Assembly (NCBI GenBank): GCA_028690035.1
Contig: JAQVCA010000001.1
Span: 281,940 to 345,939, forward strand
DNA length: 64,000 nucleotides
Reading direction: 5' to 3'
Origin: Comamonas sp.
Lineage (GTDB): Bacteria; Pseudomonadota; Gammaproteobacteria; Burkholderiales; Burkholderiaceae_C
The position numbers were made by a program, and so were the translations under genes. Below are positions 40,827 through 50,608 of the stretch, piece after piece. The notes below the pieces were generated by a model that saw nothing but the letters and a program-made list of their open reading frames with translations, made no database searches and was not told the DNA's origin. The stretch's first letter is position 1. Each line of letters opens with the position of its first letter.

Positions 40827-42122
40827 TCAAGCGCGCCATTGTAGGCTGGGCGCCCAGGCCGACACCTCGGCCAAGGCGCGCACCACCTGCGCACCCTGAC
40901 CATCGCGCAGCGACTTGACGGTGACCTCGCCGCGCGCCAGCTCATCGCCGCCAAAAATCAGCGCAAAGTGGGCGCCGCTGGCATCGGCTTTTTTGAACTG
41001 CGACTTCATGCTGCCCATGCCCTGCTCGGTGGCCGCATGCATTTGCACGCGCACGCCCGCCTCGCGCAGCTGCGTGAGGGTTTTGAGCACCAGCGGCATG
41101 CTCGCGGCATCGGGCACGATGGCGTAGGCATCCAGTTGCGGGGCAGGAATATCGGTGCCCAGCTCTTTGACCAGCTCCAGCACGCGCTCCACCCCCAGCG
41201 CCCAGCCCACGGCTGGGGCGCTCTTGCCGCCCACTTGCTCGATCAGGTAGTCGTAGCGGCCACCGGCGCAGATCGTGCCCTGCGCGCCCAGCAGGTCGGT
41301 GACGAACTCAAACACCGTGAGGTTGTAATAGTCCAGACCACGCACCAGACGCGGGTTGAGCGTCCAAGGCACGTCGTTGGCATCCAAGATGGCCTGCACG
41401 CCGCGCAGGTGCGCCAGCGAGGCTTCGCCCAGATAGTCGATCAACTTGGGCGCAGCATTGACCATGTCCTGCATGGCCGGGTTTTTGGTGTCCAGCACGC
41501 GCAAGGGGTTGCTGTACATGCGGCGCTTGGCCTCTTCGTCCATCACGTCCTGGTGCTGCTCCAAATAGGCGATCAGCGCCTCGCGGTGCGCTTTGCGCTC
41601 TTCGGGCTGGCCCAGGCTGTTGATTTCCAGACGCCACTGGCTCAGGCCCAGGCGCTTCCACAGGGCCACGGCCAGCAAGATCAGTTCTGCGTCCACATCC
41701 GGGCCCGCAAAGCCCAGCGCCTCGGCGCCCACCTGGTGGAACTGGCGATAGCGGCCACGCTGCGGGCGCTCATGGCGGAACATGGGGCCCATGTACCACA
41801 TGCGCTTGCCACCGTCGTAGAGCAGGTTGTTCTCGATGGTGGCGCGCACCAGGCTGGCCGTGCCTTCGGGGCGCAGCGTCAGGCGCTCGCCGTTGAGCTT
41901 GTCCTCAAACGAGTACATCTCTTTTTCGACGATGTCGGTCACCTCGCCGATGCCGCGCACAAACAGCTGGGTGTGCTCGACGATGGGCGTGCGCACATTG
42001 CGGTAGGCAAAGCTGTCCATCAGCGCGCGGATCTGGTCTTCGAGCCACTGCCAGCGCTCGGACTGACCGGGCAGGATGTCGTTCATGCCTTTGACGGCGG
42101 ATAGTTTTTCGTTCTTGGCCAT
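40827..42122 (-). CDS. hisS: Histidine-tRNA ligase
   Basis: Class II synthetase charging tRNA-His. 431 aa; [18 protein letters not shown] at the N-terminus, [28 protein letters not shown], and the histidine motifs [15 protein letters not shown] and [15 protein letters not shown] are conserved. The leader region upstream of its ATG is occupied by a long dispersed-repeat copy (42127-42222) and shows no Shine-Dalgarno sequence. Confidence 0.97.
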   Translation of the reverse strand: MAKNEKLSAVKGMNDILPGQSERWQWLEDQIRALMDSFAYRNVRTPIVEHTQLFVRGIGEVTDIVEKEMYSFEDKLNGERLTLRPEGTASLVRATIENNLLYDGGKRMWYMGPMFRHERPQRGRYRQFHQVGAEALGFAGPDVDAELILLAVALWKRLGLSQWRLEINSLGQPEERKAHREALIAYLEQHQDVMDEEAKRRMYSNPLRVLDTKNPAMQDMVNAAPKLIDYLGEASLAHLRGVQAILDANDVPWTLNPRLVRGLDYYNLTVFEFVTDLLGAQGTICAGGRYDYLIEQVGGKSAPAVGWALGVERVLELVKELGTDIPAPQLDAYAIVPDAASMPLVLKTLTQLREAGVRVQMHAATEQGMGSMKSQFKKADASGAHFALIFGGDELARGEVTVKSLRDGQGAQVVRALAEVSAWAPSLQWRA

Positions 42123-42126
42123 AAGT

Positions 42127-42222
42127 TAAAAAAGAGAGCTGGTCGCGCTTATCTGGCAAGGATTTCAATATGTTTTAAGTCGGAAACCTTTGATGGATAA
42201 GCGACAAACACTATGATTTTTG
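42127..42222. repeat. Dispersed repeat copy G (long form) between ispG and hisS
   Basis: Nearly palindromic 96 bp. Left arm AAAAGAGAGCTGGTCGCGCTT with AAGGATTTC; right arm GGAAACCTT with GATAAGCGACAAACACTATG and ATTTTT, the reverse complement of the left with mismatches. It could fold into a long hairpin. Its right end encodes the last residues and the TAG stop of ispG; its left end abuts the start of hisS. Confidence 0.82.
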
Positions 42223-43488
42223 AACAGCGTAGCGCTGCTGGATGTAATTGAGCACGATGGCCTGAAACTCTTGCGCGATGCGCTCGCCGCGCAGCGTCAT
42301 GGCTTTTTCACCATCGATATAAACCGGCGCAGCAGGTGCCTCGCCGGTGCCTGGCAGGCTGATGCCGATGTCGGCGTGCTTGCTCTCGCCCGGGCCGTTG
42401 ACGATGCAGCCCATCACGGCCACTTTCATACTCTCCACCCCGGGGTACTGGGCGCGCCAGATGGGCATCTGCGCGCGCAAAAAGTCGTCGATGTCTTTGG
42501 CCAGCTCCTGAAACACCGTGCTGGTCGTGCGCCCGCAACCGGGGCACGCCGTCACGCTGGGCACAAACGAGCGCATGCCCAGGGCTTGCACAATTTCAGC
42601 AGCCACCACCACTTCTTGCGTGCGCGCTTCGCCGGGTTGGGGCGTGAGCGAGACGCGAATCGTGTCGCCAATGCCCTCTTGCAACAAGATGCCCAGCGCC
42701 ACGCTGGACGAGACCGTGCCGCGCGTGCCCATACCCGCCTCGGTCAGGCCCAGGTGCAGCGCATAGTCACAGCGGCGCGCCAGCTCGCGGTACACGGCAA
42801 TCAGATCCTGCACGCCACTGACTTTGCACGACAGCAAGATGTTGTCGCCGTTCAGCCCCAGCGCTTGCGCGCGGCGCGCCGAGTCGATGGCCGAGGTGAT
42901 CAGCGCCTCGTACATCACCTGGCGCACATCCCAGGGCTGGGCGCGCTGGTTGTTCACGTCCATGAGCTGGGCCATGAGCTCTTGGTCCAGGCTGCCCCAG
43001 TTCACGCCAATGCGCACGGCCTTGTCGTAGCGCGCGGCAATTTCGATCATCTGGGCAAATTGCTTGTCTTTTTTCTCGCCCTTACCGACGTTGCCGGGGT
43101 TGATGCGGTACTTGGACAGCGCCTGCGCGCAGTCGGGAAAATCGTTCAGCAGGCGGTGGCCGTTGTAGTGAAAGTCGCCCACCAGCGGCACCGGGCAACC
43201 CATGCGATCGAGCTGCTCGCGGATGTAGGGCACCGCTGCGGCTGCCTCGGGCGTATTCACGGTGATGCGCACCAGCTCGGAGCCCGCTTGCGCCAAGTCG
43301 CGCACTTGAATCGCAGTTTCCACCGCATCGACGGTGTCGGTATTGGTCATCGACTGCAGGCGCACGGGGGCGCTGCCGCCCACGGTGACCACATGTTCGC
43401 CCCAGGCCACACGGGCCGTGCGGCTGCGCCGTGGCATGGGAGCGGCCAGCGCAATGGGGCTGGCAGCGCAAGGAGTTGGTTCAGACAC
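42211..43488 (-). CDS. ispG: 4-hydroxy-3-methylbut-2-enyl diphosphate synthase
   Basis: Iron-sulfur enzyme of the MEP isoprenoid pathway converting MEcPP to HMBPP. 425 aa. [17 protein letters not shown] at the N-terminus, cluster ligands in CPGCGRT and [17 protein letters not shown]. It directly follows rodZ (3 bp gap). The stop codon and final residues (VQKS) fall inside dispersed-repeat copy G, suggesting the repeat replaced the native 3' end. Confidence 0.96.
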   Translation of the reverse strand: MSEPTPCAASPIALAAPMPRRSRTARVAWGEHVVTVGGSAPVRLQSMTNTDTVDAVETAIQVRDLAQAGSELVRITVNTPEAAAAVPYIREQLDRMGCPVPLVGDFHYNGHRLLNDFPDCAQALSKYRINPGNVGKGEKKDKQFAQMIEIAARYDKAVRIGVNWGSLDQELMAQLMDVNNQRAQPWDVRQVMYEALITSAIDSARRAQALGLNGDNILLSCKVSGVQDLIAVYRELARRCDYALHLGLTEAGMGTRGTVSSSVALGILLQEGIGDTIRVSLTPQPGEARTQEVVVAAEIVQALGMRSFVPSVTACPGCGRTTSTVFQELAKDIDDFLRAQMPIWRAQYPGVESMKVAVMGCIVNGPGESKHADIGISLPGTGEAPAAPVYIDGEKAMTLRGERIAQEFQAIVLNYIQQRYAVQKS

Positions 43489-43491
43489 GAT

Positions 43492-44610
43492 TTACTTCAC
43501 CTCAAAACGGGCCACGTTGTCGCGGCTCTTGGTCTGGGGGTCAAACGCTGCGCCATCGACCTCGACCGCAATGGCGTCGGCGCGCCCGAGCACCACAGAC
43601 AGGGGCCGGCGGGCCGAAGTCTCAAACACTTCGTCGGGGCGCAGAATTTTTTCCATCACCAGGCGACCCTCGCCATCGCGCACCTGCACCCAGGACTGGG
43701 CCGTGGCACGCAGGCGCAGCGCGGGGGCTGTGCCAGTGGCAGCCTGAGGCGCAATGGTCGCAGGGCTGGTAGCCGGGGTTGCCTCCAGCGCTGCTGGCGC
43801 GCGGGGATCGGTACTGGTACTGGTGGTTGTGCCGGTGGCCTGCAGCGCTGCAGGGGCTGCAGACAGCGTGGTCGATACCAGCGCACCCCCCTGGGTAGGC
43901 AGTGCCAGCGACGGTGCCTGCGCTGGGGCTGCGCTGGGGCTGGCGCTTGCTGGCTCGGTATCTTCAGGCTCCAACGGTGCTTCAGTGGGCGCCTGGCCGG
44001 GCGCAAACAAGGGCTGCCCATCCTCGGAGGAGGATGCCGCCCCTTGCAGCGCAGCCGCAGCGTCGTCTTCCGAAGCAGCAAAACGCCCTTGCTGCCACTG
44101 CCAGACACCGTAGGTCAGCATGGCTCCCAGCAGCAAGATGGCCAGCAGCCCCAGTCTGCGCACCAGCACCCCTGCAGCCTGGGGCAGGATGGAGGGCACG
44201 CTGCGGTAACGCACCGGTTCGTTGATGCCTGTGCGATTGGGCAGGCGCTTGGTAGGTGGCAGGGGCAGCAAGTCCATGATCGGCTGCGACGGGATGTGCA
44301 AATGGCGGCACACCCCCAGCGCCAAAGCGCGCGCAAACACCAGATCAGGCAGACGCTGCCAGTCTTCATCTTCCAGCGCCTGCAGTTTTTCAACCGGCAC
44401 TTTCAGCATGTGGGCCAACACAGGCAGCTCTTGATGTTGAGCCTCTCGCGCCTGGCGCAGCAATTGCCCGGCGCCCTGCGTCACGGACAGTGCTGCAGAC
44501 GGCAGGGACTCGGAATGGGTATCGGGGGACAAAACAGCGTCGGTGGACATCGGGCTTGAAGTATCGGTATCTGTATCGGTGGCGGCAGCGGTACGCAGCA
44601 GGTCAGTCAT
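43492..44610 (-). CDS. rodZ: RodZ-like cell-shape protein
   Basis: Cytoskeleton-linked membrane protein interacting with MreB. Cytoplasmic N-terminal helix-turn-helix (GQLLRQAREAQHQELPVLAHMLKVPVEKLQALEDEDW), one membrane helix (LGLLAILLLGAMLTYGVW), a long Ala/Ser/Thr/Pro-rich periplasmic linker and a C-terminal DUF4115 beta domain (QSWVQVRDGEGRLVMEKILRPDEVFE). About 372 aa. ATG at 44610 lies inside the end of pilF (8-base overlap). Another Asp/Thr repeat (ATDTDTDTSS) occurs at the N-terminus. Confidence 0.9.
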   Translation of the reverse strand: MTDLLRTAAATDTDTDTSSPMSTDAVLSPDTHSESLPSAALSVTQGAGQLLRQAREAQHQELPVLAHMLKVPVEKLQALEDEDWQRLPDLVFARALALGVCRHLHIPSQPIMDLLPLPPTKRLPNRTGINEPVRYRSVPSILPQAAGVLVRRLGLLAILLLGAMLTYGVWQWQQGRFAASEDDAAAALQGAASSSEDGQPLFAPGQAPTEAPLEPEDTEPASASPSAAPAQAPSLALPTQGGALVSTTLSAAPAALQATGTTTSTSTDPRAPAALEATPATSPATIAPQAATGTAPALRLRATAQSWVQVRDGEGRLVMEKILRPDEVFETSARRPLSVVLGRADAIAVEVDGAAFDPQTKSRDNVARFEVK

Positions 44611-45454
44611 TCCAGGCCCCTTGCTCGTACAAGTCGCGCTCTCGGGACGAGGGGAAGCGCTGGCGCAGCTGATCGCCCTGCTGGCGCACTGCCAAGGCAT
44701 CGCCCAGTTTTTGGTCGATGCGTATGCCCAGCCACAGCGAGGCTGCGTTGGCAAACTCGCTGTTGTTCAGACGGCGTGCGTAAAAGCGTGCGCGCTGCAT
44801 ATCGCCGCTGTCCATCAAAGCGCGGGCGTAGTCCAAGGTGATCGAAGGGCTGCCCGGATCGAGTTCGTAGGCTTGCGTCAAGACGGGCAGCACCTGGTCG
44901 GTTTTGCCCTCCTCGCGCAAACACACCCCTTTGGCCAGCAACGTGCGCGCACGCCCGGCATCGGCAAAACGCACATCGGCCAGCGCGGCATCAAAGTGCA
45001 GGTGGGCGTTCTCAAAATGCTTTTGCTGGCATTGCGACCAGCCCTGGTTGTAGCGTGTATCGGGGTCGCCGGGGCGCAGACTCAGCGCCCGGTCAAAGCT
45101 GGCGTCGGCCTTGGTGTAGTCGCGCTGGCTCAGGTAAATCCAGCCTTGCAGGTTGTAGGCATCGGCGTAGCTGGGATGCACTTGCAGCGCCTGCGCCACC
45201 TCACCCAAGGCGATGTCATAGCGCCCTTCAGCAAAGTGCATGGCACCCAACTGGACACGTGTTTGCGCCAAACGCAGGCGCTCGGCATCCACATCGCTGC
45301 TGGGATAAGCCGGGTCTTGGTACTGCTGCGGGGCGCTGGTGCTGGCACAACCTGCCAAGACTGCGGCCAGGACGATGGCCAACGCCCCACTCCCACAAGC
45401 CTGGCGCAAGCTCTGCGCACTACGAGAGAAGAAGGGGGTCTTGAGCGTCGGCAT
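44603..45454 (-). CDS. pilF: Type IV pilus biogenesis lipoprotein PilF (TPR)
   Basis: Outer-membrane lipoprotein (pilotin) needed for multimerisation of the pilus secretin. Lipobox VLAGC about residue 36; then five or six tetratricopeptide repeats (AQALQVHPSYADAYNLQGWIYLSQ; FDRALSLRPGDPDTRYNQGW). 283 aa. AAAGGA precedes ATG 45454. The stop codon overlaps the start of rodZ. It is followed by rodZ-ispG, the usual order in betaproteobacteria, and complements pilU elsewhere in the window. Confidence 0.92.
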   Translation of the reverse strand: MPTLKTPFFSRSAQSLRQACGSGALAIVLAAVLAGCASTSAPQQYQDPAYPSSDVDAERLRLAQTRVQLGAMHFAEGRYDIALGEVAQALQVHPSYADAYNLQGWIYLSQRDYTKADASFDRALSLRPGDPDTRYNQGWSQCQQKHFENAHLHFDAALADVRFADAGRARTLLAKGVCLREEGKTDQVLPVLTQAYELDPGSPSITLDYARALMDSGDMQRARFYARRLNNSEFANAASLWLGIRIDQKLGDALAVRQQGDQLRQRFPSSRERDLYEQGAWND

Positions 45455-45489
45455 GCACGTCCTTTCGACGGATAAAAACAACAAGCGCC

Positions 45490-46629
45490 CTAGCGGGCAC
45501 GGTAGATGCTAATGGTACGTTGCTTTGCCATGCGCTCGGCGGCCCGGGTGCGGTCTTTCACGTCACCGGCCAATTGACCACAGGCGGCATCGATATCGTC
45601 CCCACGGGTCTTGCGTACGGTGGTGACGATGCCAGCATCCACCAGCAGCTGCGCAAAGCGCTGCACCGCCGCGTTGCCAGAGCGCTGCAGCCCCGACTGC
45701 GCAAAGGGGTTGAACGGAATCAGGTTCAGCTTGCACCAGGCCTTGCCTTGGCCGTGGCTGCGCACCAGATCGATGAGCTGCTGGGCATGCTCAGGCTGGT
45801 CGTTCACGCCATCGAGCATGCAGTACTCAAACGTGATGAAGTCGCGCGGCGCAAACGCCAGATAGCTCTGGCAAGCGGCCATCAGTTCGGCCAGCGGGTA
45901 TTTTTTGTTCAGAGGCACCAAATCGTTGCGCAGCGCATCGTTGGGCGCGTGCAGCGATACGGCCAGCGCCACCGGGCAATCCTGGCCCAGGCGCTCCATC
46001 ATCGGCACCACGCCCGAGGTGGACACCGTCACGCGCCGACGCGACAGGCCATAGCCGTGGTCGTCCAGCATGGTTTTGAGCGCAGGCACCAGGGCCGCAT
46101 AATTTTGTAGCGGCTCGCCCATACCCATCATCACCACATTGGTGATGACGCGCTCAGAGGTACCCAGGTGGCGGCGCAGGAAGTGCTCGGCAAACCACAG
46201 CTGGGCAATGATTTCGCCGGTGGTCAGGTTGCGGCTGAAGCCTTGGTGGCCCGTGGAGCAAAAACGGCAGCCCACCGCACAACCGGCCTGCGAGGACACG
46301 CACAGCGTGCCGCGATCGTCCTCGGGGATGAACACGGCCTCTACCGCGTTGCCATCGCCCACATCGAACAGCCACTTGATGGTGCCGTCGCGCGATTCTT
46401 GCTGGGTGAGTATCTTCAGGCCCTCAATACAGGCCTGGGTGGTGAGTTTTTCGCGCAGCGACTTGGCCAGATCGGTCATCTGGGCAAATTCGGTGGCACC
46501 GCGCTGGTGGATCCAGCGAAACAGCTGCGTGGCGCGAAAGGGTTTTTCCCCCAGGCTCTGGCAATAGGCAACCAAGCCTGGGAGGTCAAAATTCAACAGA
46601 TTGGTGGGGGAAGTAGAGGTGGTGCTCAT
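45490..46629 (-). CDS. rlmN: Dual-specificity 23S rRNA/tRNA A2-methyltransferase RlmN
   Basis: Radical SAM enzyme that methylates C2 of A2503 in 23S rRNA and A37 in some tRNAs. 379 aa. Cluster motif [14 protein letters not shown], the CVSSQAG region with catalytic Cys, and GEPLQNY are conserved. C-terminal Cys in [10 protein letters not shown] is the second catalytic cysteine. ATG at 46629 ([15 protein letters not shown]) chosen; the longer open frame upstream is unlikely. It lies between ndk and pilF. Confidence 0.96.
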   Translation of the reverse strand: MSTTSTSPTNLLNFDLPGLVAYCQSLGEKPFRATQLFRWIHQRGATEFAQMTDLAKSLREKLTTQACIEGLKILTQQESRDGTIKWLFDVGDGNAVEAVFIPEDDRGTLCVSSQAGCAVGCRFCSTGHQGFSRNLTTGEIIAQLWFAEHFLRRHLGTSERVITNVVMMGMGEPLQNYAALVPALKTMLDDHGYGLSRRRVTVSTSGVVPMMERLGQDCPVALAVSLHAPNDALRNDLVPLNKKYPLAELMAACQSYLAFAPRDFITFEYCMLDGVNDQPEHAQQLIDLVRSHGQGKAWCKLNLIPFNPFAQSGLQRSGNAAVQRFAQLLVDAGIVTTVRKTRGDDIDAACGQLAGDVKDRTRAAERMAKQRTISIYRAR

Positions 46630-46693
46630 GGGAAAGTGCTGGCCGGGCGCCATCGTCGAGTGCGTAGGTGCTGACCTTGGCACAAAAGGCAAT

Positions 46694-46722
46694 GCCCCAT
46701 GCAACACCGGGCTGCATGGGGC
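46694..46722 (-). terminator. Candidate terminator downstream of ndk
   Basis: Ten-base perfect stem GCCCCATGCA / TGCATGGGGC with a 9-base loop, just after the ndk stop. The T-run on the minus strand is interrupted (ATTGCCTTTTG), so it may be only partly terminating or act as an mRNA stabiliser before rlmN. Confidence 0.55.
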
Positions 46723-46745
46723 GAAGGCCGTGGGGCAGCGACAGA

Positions 46746-47171
46746 TTAACGTGCGTACACGTTCATGCCGGGGAAGAAGAAAGCAATTTCCACGGCAGCG
46801 GTTTCAGGAGCGTCGGAGCCATGCACAGCGTTGGCGTCGATGCTGTCGGCAAAATCGGCGCGGATGGTGCCAGCTTCAGCCTTTTTGGGGTCGGTGGCGC
46901 CCATCAGTTCACGGTTTTTCAGGATGGCGCCTTCGCCTTCCAGCACTTGAATCATCACGGGGCCGGAGATCATGAAGTCCACCAGGTCCTTGAAGAAAGG
47001 GCGCTCTTTGTGCACAGCGTAGAACTGCTCGGCTTCACCGCGCGACAGGTGCACCAGCTTGGCTGCAGCAATCTTCAGGCCAGCGTTTTCAAAGCGGCTG
47101 TAGATTTGCCCGATCACGTTTTTGGCAACAGCGTCGGGCTTGATGATGGAGAGGGTGCGTTCGATAGTCAT
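46746..47171 (-). CDS. ndk: Nucleoside diphosphate kinase
   Basis: Balances nucleoside triphosphate pools. 141 aa; [21 protein letters not shown] at the start and phospho-histidine region [20 protein letters not shown] at the end. ATG at 47171 is the conserved start; 48 more bases upstream are open but not conserved. The region upstream (47172-47388) is A/T-rich and holds dispersed-repeat copy H. Confidence 0.97.
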   Translation of the reverse strand: MTIERTLSIIKPDAVAKNVIGQIYSRFENAGLKIAAAKLVHLSRGEAEQFYAVHKERPFFKDLVDFMISGPVMIQVLEGEGAILKNRELMGATDPKKAEAGTIRADFADSIDANAVHGSDAPETAAVEIAFFFPGMNVYAR

Positions 47172-47280
47172 GGAATTTTTCCTTGCGTTGAAAGTGCTTG
47201 TCAGTGCTTTTTTTACCACCGGGCAAAACTTAACATTCTAATCGTGCTACCAAGCCTTCTAGGAAAAAATGGACGTGGCA

Positions 47281-47382
47281 TTATTTTTTTCATAGCTACT
47301 ATCGCTTTATACATAAAGTTTTCAATATCTTTCATTTGTGAAATCTTTATGAAGTCTGCGGTAGCAGCTATAAAAATATTAA
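47281..47382. repeat. Dispersed repeat copy H (long form) between ndk and rluB
   Basis: Long imperfect palindrome: TTTTTCATAGCTACTATCGC, ACATAAAGTTTTCA on the left; GTGAAATCTTTATG, GGTAGCAGCTATAAAAAT on the right. The outer 30 bases of each arm are near reverse complements. It is the only non-gene-overlapping long copy here and lies between two leftward genes, about 7 bp after the end of rluB. Confidence 0.85.
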
Positions 47383-47388
47383 CCACGC

Positions 47389-48699
47389 TCAGCGCTGGCC
47401 GGCGCGCTTGCCCGCAGCCCGGCGCTTTTGCGCATCGCGAGCGCGCTGCAGGCTGTCGTGACCGATCAAGGTCGGCGCCTTGTCGGCGGCGGCCTCGTTG
47501 CTTGGCATCGGGCTGCCCGCGTTGCCAGGGCGACGCGGTTTGCCCGCCCGGCGCGCGCGCAGCTGGCGCGCTTCTTCGGCGGCATTGACATCGGCCTTGG
47601 CGCGCGAGCCCACACGGTCGGCCTGGCGGCGGATGTGCTGTGTGGGCGCCTCGGGCTTGCGCAGCAGCGCGCGATCGGCGCCGCTGGCGGCCACCAGGGC
47701 GGCGATGTCTTTGTGGTCCAGCTCCAAGTGCGTGCCCCGGCGCAGGCCACGCGGCAGCTGCATGGCGCCGTAGCGAATGCGGATCAGGCGACTCACGGCG
47801 CGGCCCAGCGCCTCAAAAATACGGCGCACTTCGCGGTTGCGCCCTTCGCTGATGGTGACGCGGTACCAGACGTTGGCACCCTCGCCACCGCCATCGTCGA
47901 TGCTGCCAAACGCGGCCATGCCATCGTCCAGCATCACGCCATCGAGCAGTTGCTGCTTTTCTTCGGGCGTCAGGGCACCGAGCACGCGCACGGCGTATTC
48001 GCGCTCCAGACCAAAGCTGGGGTGCATCAGGCGGTTGGCCAGATCGCCCGAGTTGGTCAGCAGCAGCAGGCCTTCGGTGTTCAAGTCCAGGCGGCCCACC
48101 GACTGCCATTTGCCCTGCGCCAAATAGGGCAGGCGGCGAAACACCGTGGGACGGTTTTGCGGGTCGTCGTGCGTGACCACTTCGCCTGCGGGCTTGTGGT
48201 AAGCGAGCACGCGCACGGTTTGCTGCTCGATGCGCACACGCACAGGCTTGCCGTCGAGCTTGATCATGTCGCCCACCTGCACGCGCTGGCCGACATGGGC
48301 CGCAGCGTTGTTCACCGTCAGGCGCCCTTCGGCAATGAAACGCTCCATTTCCAGGCGCGAGCCCAGCCCGGCCTGGGCCAGCACTTTGTGCAGCTTGGGC
48401 GATTGCGCCTCGGGCTGCAGCACGCGCTTGGGCGCGGCAGGGGCCGCATCGTGCAGCTGGGCAGCGCCTTCTTCCTGGGCCCAATCGGCATCGAGCTGGC
48501 CGGACACGATGTCGGCAAAGTCGTACTCGGCCTGCCGGGGGGCTGTGGCCGGTGCGCGCGGCGTGGTGCGGCGGCGGTCGGGGCTGCTGTTGCCACGGCT
48601 GGTGGCATTGGGGTTGCTGCGGTTGCTGGGGTTGCTGCCATTGGCAGGGCGACGGCGGGCGCCAGCAGCGGCGCGCGGGTTACGGGAAGGACGGGACAT
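47389..48699 (-). CDS. rluB: Ribosomal large subunit pseudouridine synthase RluB
   Basis: Converts U2605 of 23S rRNA to pseudouridine. 436 aa: basic, disordered N-terminus with Asn/Ser/Pro repeats (NGSNPSNRSNPN), S4 domain (KLHKVLAQAGLGSRLEMERFIAEGRLTVN) about residues 100-145, and catalytic RsuA-type domain with Asp in GRLDLNTEGLLLLTN. The C-terminal ~110 residues are again Arg/Ala-rich and low complexity. Longer than E. coli RluB (291 aa), as often in this order. Confidence 0.93.
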   Translation of the reverse strand: MSRPSRNPRAAAGARRRPANGSNPSNRSNPNATSRGNSSPDRRRTTPRAPATAPRQAEYDFADIVSGQLDADWAQEEGAAQLHDAAPAAPKRVLQPEAQSPKLHKVLAQAGLGSRLEMERFIAEGRLTVNNAAAHVGQRVQVGDMIKLDGKPVRVRIEQQTVRVLAYHKPAGEVVTHDDPQNRPTVFRRLPYLAQGKWQSVGRLDLNTEGLLLLTNSGDLANRLMHPSFGLEREYAVRVLGALTPEEKQQLLDGVMLDDGMAAFGSIDDGGGEGANVWYRVTISEGRNREVRRIFEALGRAVSRLIRIRYGAMQLPRGLRRGTHLELDHKDIAALVAASGADRALLRKPEAPTQHIRRQADRVGSRAKADVNAAEEARQLRARRAGKPRRPGNAGSPMPSNEAAADKAPTLIGHDSLQRARDAQKRRAAGKRAGQR

Positions 48700-48769
48700 G
48701 GTCAGAAAATCCGAAAAAATGATGAAAAACTTGCACAGCCGCCACCGGTGGCGGGCGGCAGACGGTGTA

Positions 48770-49423
48770 TCAGGGGGCAGGCGTTTTCAGCGCCATGCCA
48801 TCCTCGGCAAACAGGTCGGGGGTAAAGGCTGCGGCTGTGGCTGGAGCGGTCTGCTCGGACGCATCGCCCGCCTGTTGCAAGGCGGCCAGCAGCGCCTCTT
48901 GCTCGGCGGGGTCGCCCTGCGGATCGAGCAGGGGCAGATCGGCCAGGGAGCGCAAGCCCAGATCGTCCAGAAACTGGCGCGTTGTGGCCAGCAAGGCGGG
49001 GCGGCCTACGGTTTCGCGGTAGCCGATTTCTTCGATCCAGCCACGGTCTTCGAGCTGCTTGATGATTTGGCTGCCGACGGTGACGCCGCGAATGTCTTCG
49101 ATATCGCCGCGCGTGACGGGCTGGCGGTAGGCAATGATGGCCAGCGTCTCCAGCACCGCGCGGCTGTAGCGCGGCGGCTTGTCGGGGTGCAGGCGATCGA
49201 GGTGGTCGCGCACCTCGGGGCGGGTTTGAAAACGCCAGCCCGAGGCCACGCGCACCAGCTCGACGCCACGGCCCTGCCATTGGGCTTGCAGGTGCTGTAG
49301 GCGCTGTTCGATGTCGGCGCTGTCCAGCGCACCATCGAACAGGGTGCGCAGCGCGGCAACGGTCAGGGGTTGGGGGGTGCTGAGCAACGCGGCTTCCAGC
49401 ACCAGGGTGGCATCCATAGGCAT
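48770..49423 (-). CDS. scpB: SMC-ScpAB condensin subunit ScpB
   Basis: Winged-helix protein that bridges ScpA and SMC for chromosome segregation. [22 protein letters not shown] is the family signature; two winged-helix domains cover about residues 5-165, followed by an acidic, Ala/Gln tail. 217 aa from ATG 49423 ([15 protein letters not shown]); 49417 is also possible. It lies 70 bp after rluD and 70 bp before rluB, leftward. Confidence 0.92.
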   Translation of the reverse strand: MPMDATLVLEAALLSTPQPLTVAALRTLFDGALDSADIEQRLQHLQAQWQGRGVELVRVASGWRFQTRPEVRDHLDRLHPDKPPRYSRAVLETLAIIAYRQPVTRGDIEDIRGVTVGSQIIKQLEDRGWIEEIGYRETVGRPALLATTRQFLDDLGLRSLADLPLLDPQGDPAEQEALLAALQQAGDASEQTAPATAAAFTPDLFAEDGMALKTPAP

Positions 49424-49492
49424 ACCGGGAAAGATCCAAACACAGGAGGGGCCGACCCTCACGGGCAGGCGGTGGCTGGCAGCGGGCCAGCT

Positions 49493-50527
49493 TTAGAGCG
49501 GCGGATTGTAATGCAGGCCCAGATTTTCGACCGCCTGCAAAAAATCGGGCGGCGGGCTGGCATGCCATTGCATGGCCGCGCCGGTCACCGGGTGCTGCAG
49601 CCCGAGCCGAAAGGCGTGCAGCGCCTGGCGCTGCAGCCCACCCTCAGCCACGCCGCCGTACAGGGCGTCGGCCACCAGCGGGTGCTGCAGCGACAGCATG
49701 TGTACCCGAATCTGGTGCGTGCGCCCGGTGTGCAGCTTGCAGTGCACCAGGCAGTGCCGGTCGGTACTGTCCAGACAGGTGATGTCGGTGCGTGCCGGTT
49801 TGCCCGGGTGCTGGGCCGGATCGACCACCGCCATGCGCAGGCGCTGGCGCGGGTCGCGGCCAATGGCCGCATCCACGGTGTGCAGCGGCGCGCCCCGCCA
49901 GGCGCCATGGGCCAGCGCCACATAGCGGCGGCTGACGTGGCGCGCGGCAATCAGCGCCACCAAAGCATCCATCGTGGCGCGGGTTTTGGCCACCACCATC
50001 AGACCGCTGGTGTCTTTGTCCAAACGGTGCACGATGCCCGCACGCGGCACCTGGCTGGCACCGGCGTGGTGTGCCAGCAGGCCATTGAGCAAGGTGCCGC
50101 TCCAGTTGCCGGGTGCCGGGTGCACCACCAGCCCCGCAGGTTTGTTTACCACCAGCAGATGCGCATCCTCAAACACGATGTCCAGCGCCATCGCTTCGGG
50201 CTTGAAGGCCTGGCTTTGTGCCGTGGGGCGCATGGCCACCTGCAAGGTATCGCCCAGTTTGACCTTGGCGGCAGGCTTGCTGGCCAGCTGGCCATTGAGC
50301 TGCACCGATCCCTGGGCCAGCAGCTGCTGCAAGTAGCTGCGTGAAAATTCTGGCACCAGCTCGGCCAGCACCTTGTCCAGGCGCACGCCATGCAAGGCCA
50401 GGGGCACATCGACCTGACGCAGCTCGACGGGCGCATCGTCCACCAGGAACGGACTGGCTTCAGGCGCGTCGCCATCGCCCTCCCAATCGTCGGGGCTGAG
50501 GTCGCTGGGGGGAAGGGCCTCGGTCAT
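49493..50527 (-). CDS. rluD: Ribosomal large subunit pseudouridine synthase RluD
   Basis: Makes pseudouridines in helix 69 of 23S rRNA. 344 aa: acidic N-terminal extension, S4 domain (HGVRLDKVLAELVPEFSRSYLQQLLAQG) about residues 45-100, and catalytic domain with Asp in GIVHRLDKDTSGLMVVAK and THQIRVHM. ATG at 50527 fits; an upstream in-frame stretch overlaps the nlpD terminator and is not used. Confidence 0.94.
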   Translation of the reverse strand: MTEALPPSDLSPDDWEGDGDAPEASPFLVDDAPVELRQVDVPLALHGVRLDKVLAELVPEFSRSYLQQLLAQGSVQLNGQLASKPAAKVKLGDTLQVAMRPTAQSQAFKPEAMALDIVFEDAHLLVVNKPAGLVVHPAPGNWSGTLLNGLLAHHAGASQVPRAGIVHRLDKDTSGLMVVAKTRATMDALVALIAARHVSRRYVALAHGAWRGAPLHTVDAAIGRDPRQRLRMAVVDPAQHPGKPARTDITCLDSTDRHCLVHCKLHTGRTHQIRVHMLSLQHPLVADALYGGVAEGGLQRQALHAFRLGLQHPVTGAAMQWHASPPPDFLQAVENLGLHYNPPL

Positions 50528-50560
50528 GGGCAGCCTTTGCTTGTGAAAAATACAGGGGAG

Positions 50561-50586
50561 AAAAAAGGCCCGGACAAACCGGGCCT
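50561..50586 (-). terminator. Intrinsic terminator of the surE-pcm-nlpD operon
   Basis: Stem AGGCCCGG / CCGGGCCT (50566-50573, 50579-50586), 5-base loop, followed on the minus strand by six T residues. Confidence 0.9.
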
Positions 50587-50608
50587 GACACACACCACAG
50601 GATGTGGT

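Noticed and set aside
42220..44559. 779-codon open frame on the plus strand, opposite ispG and rodZ
   Set aside because: It is exactly antisense to two well-supported genes. Its translation is His/Arg/Gln/Gly-rich, typical of the complementary strand of high-GC coding DNA, with no recognisable domain.
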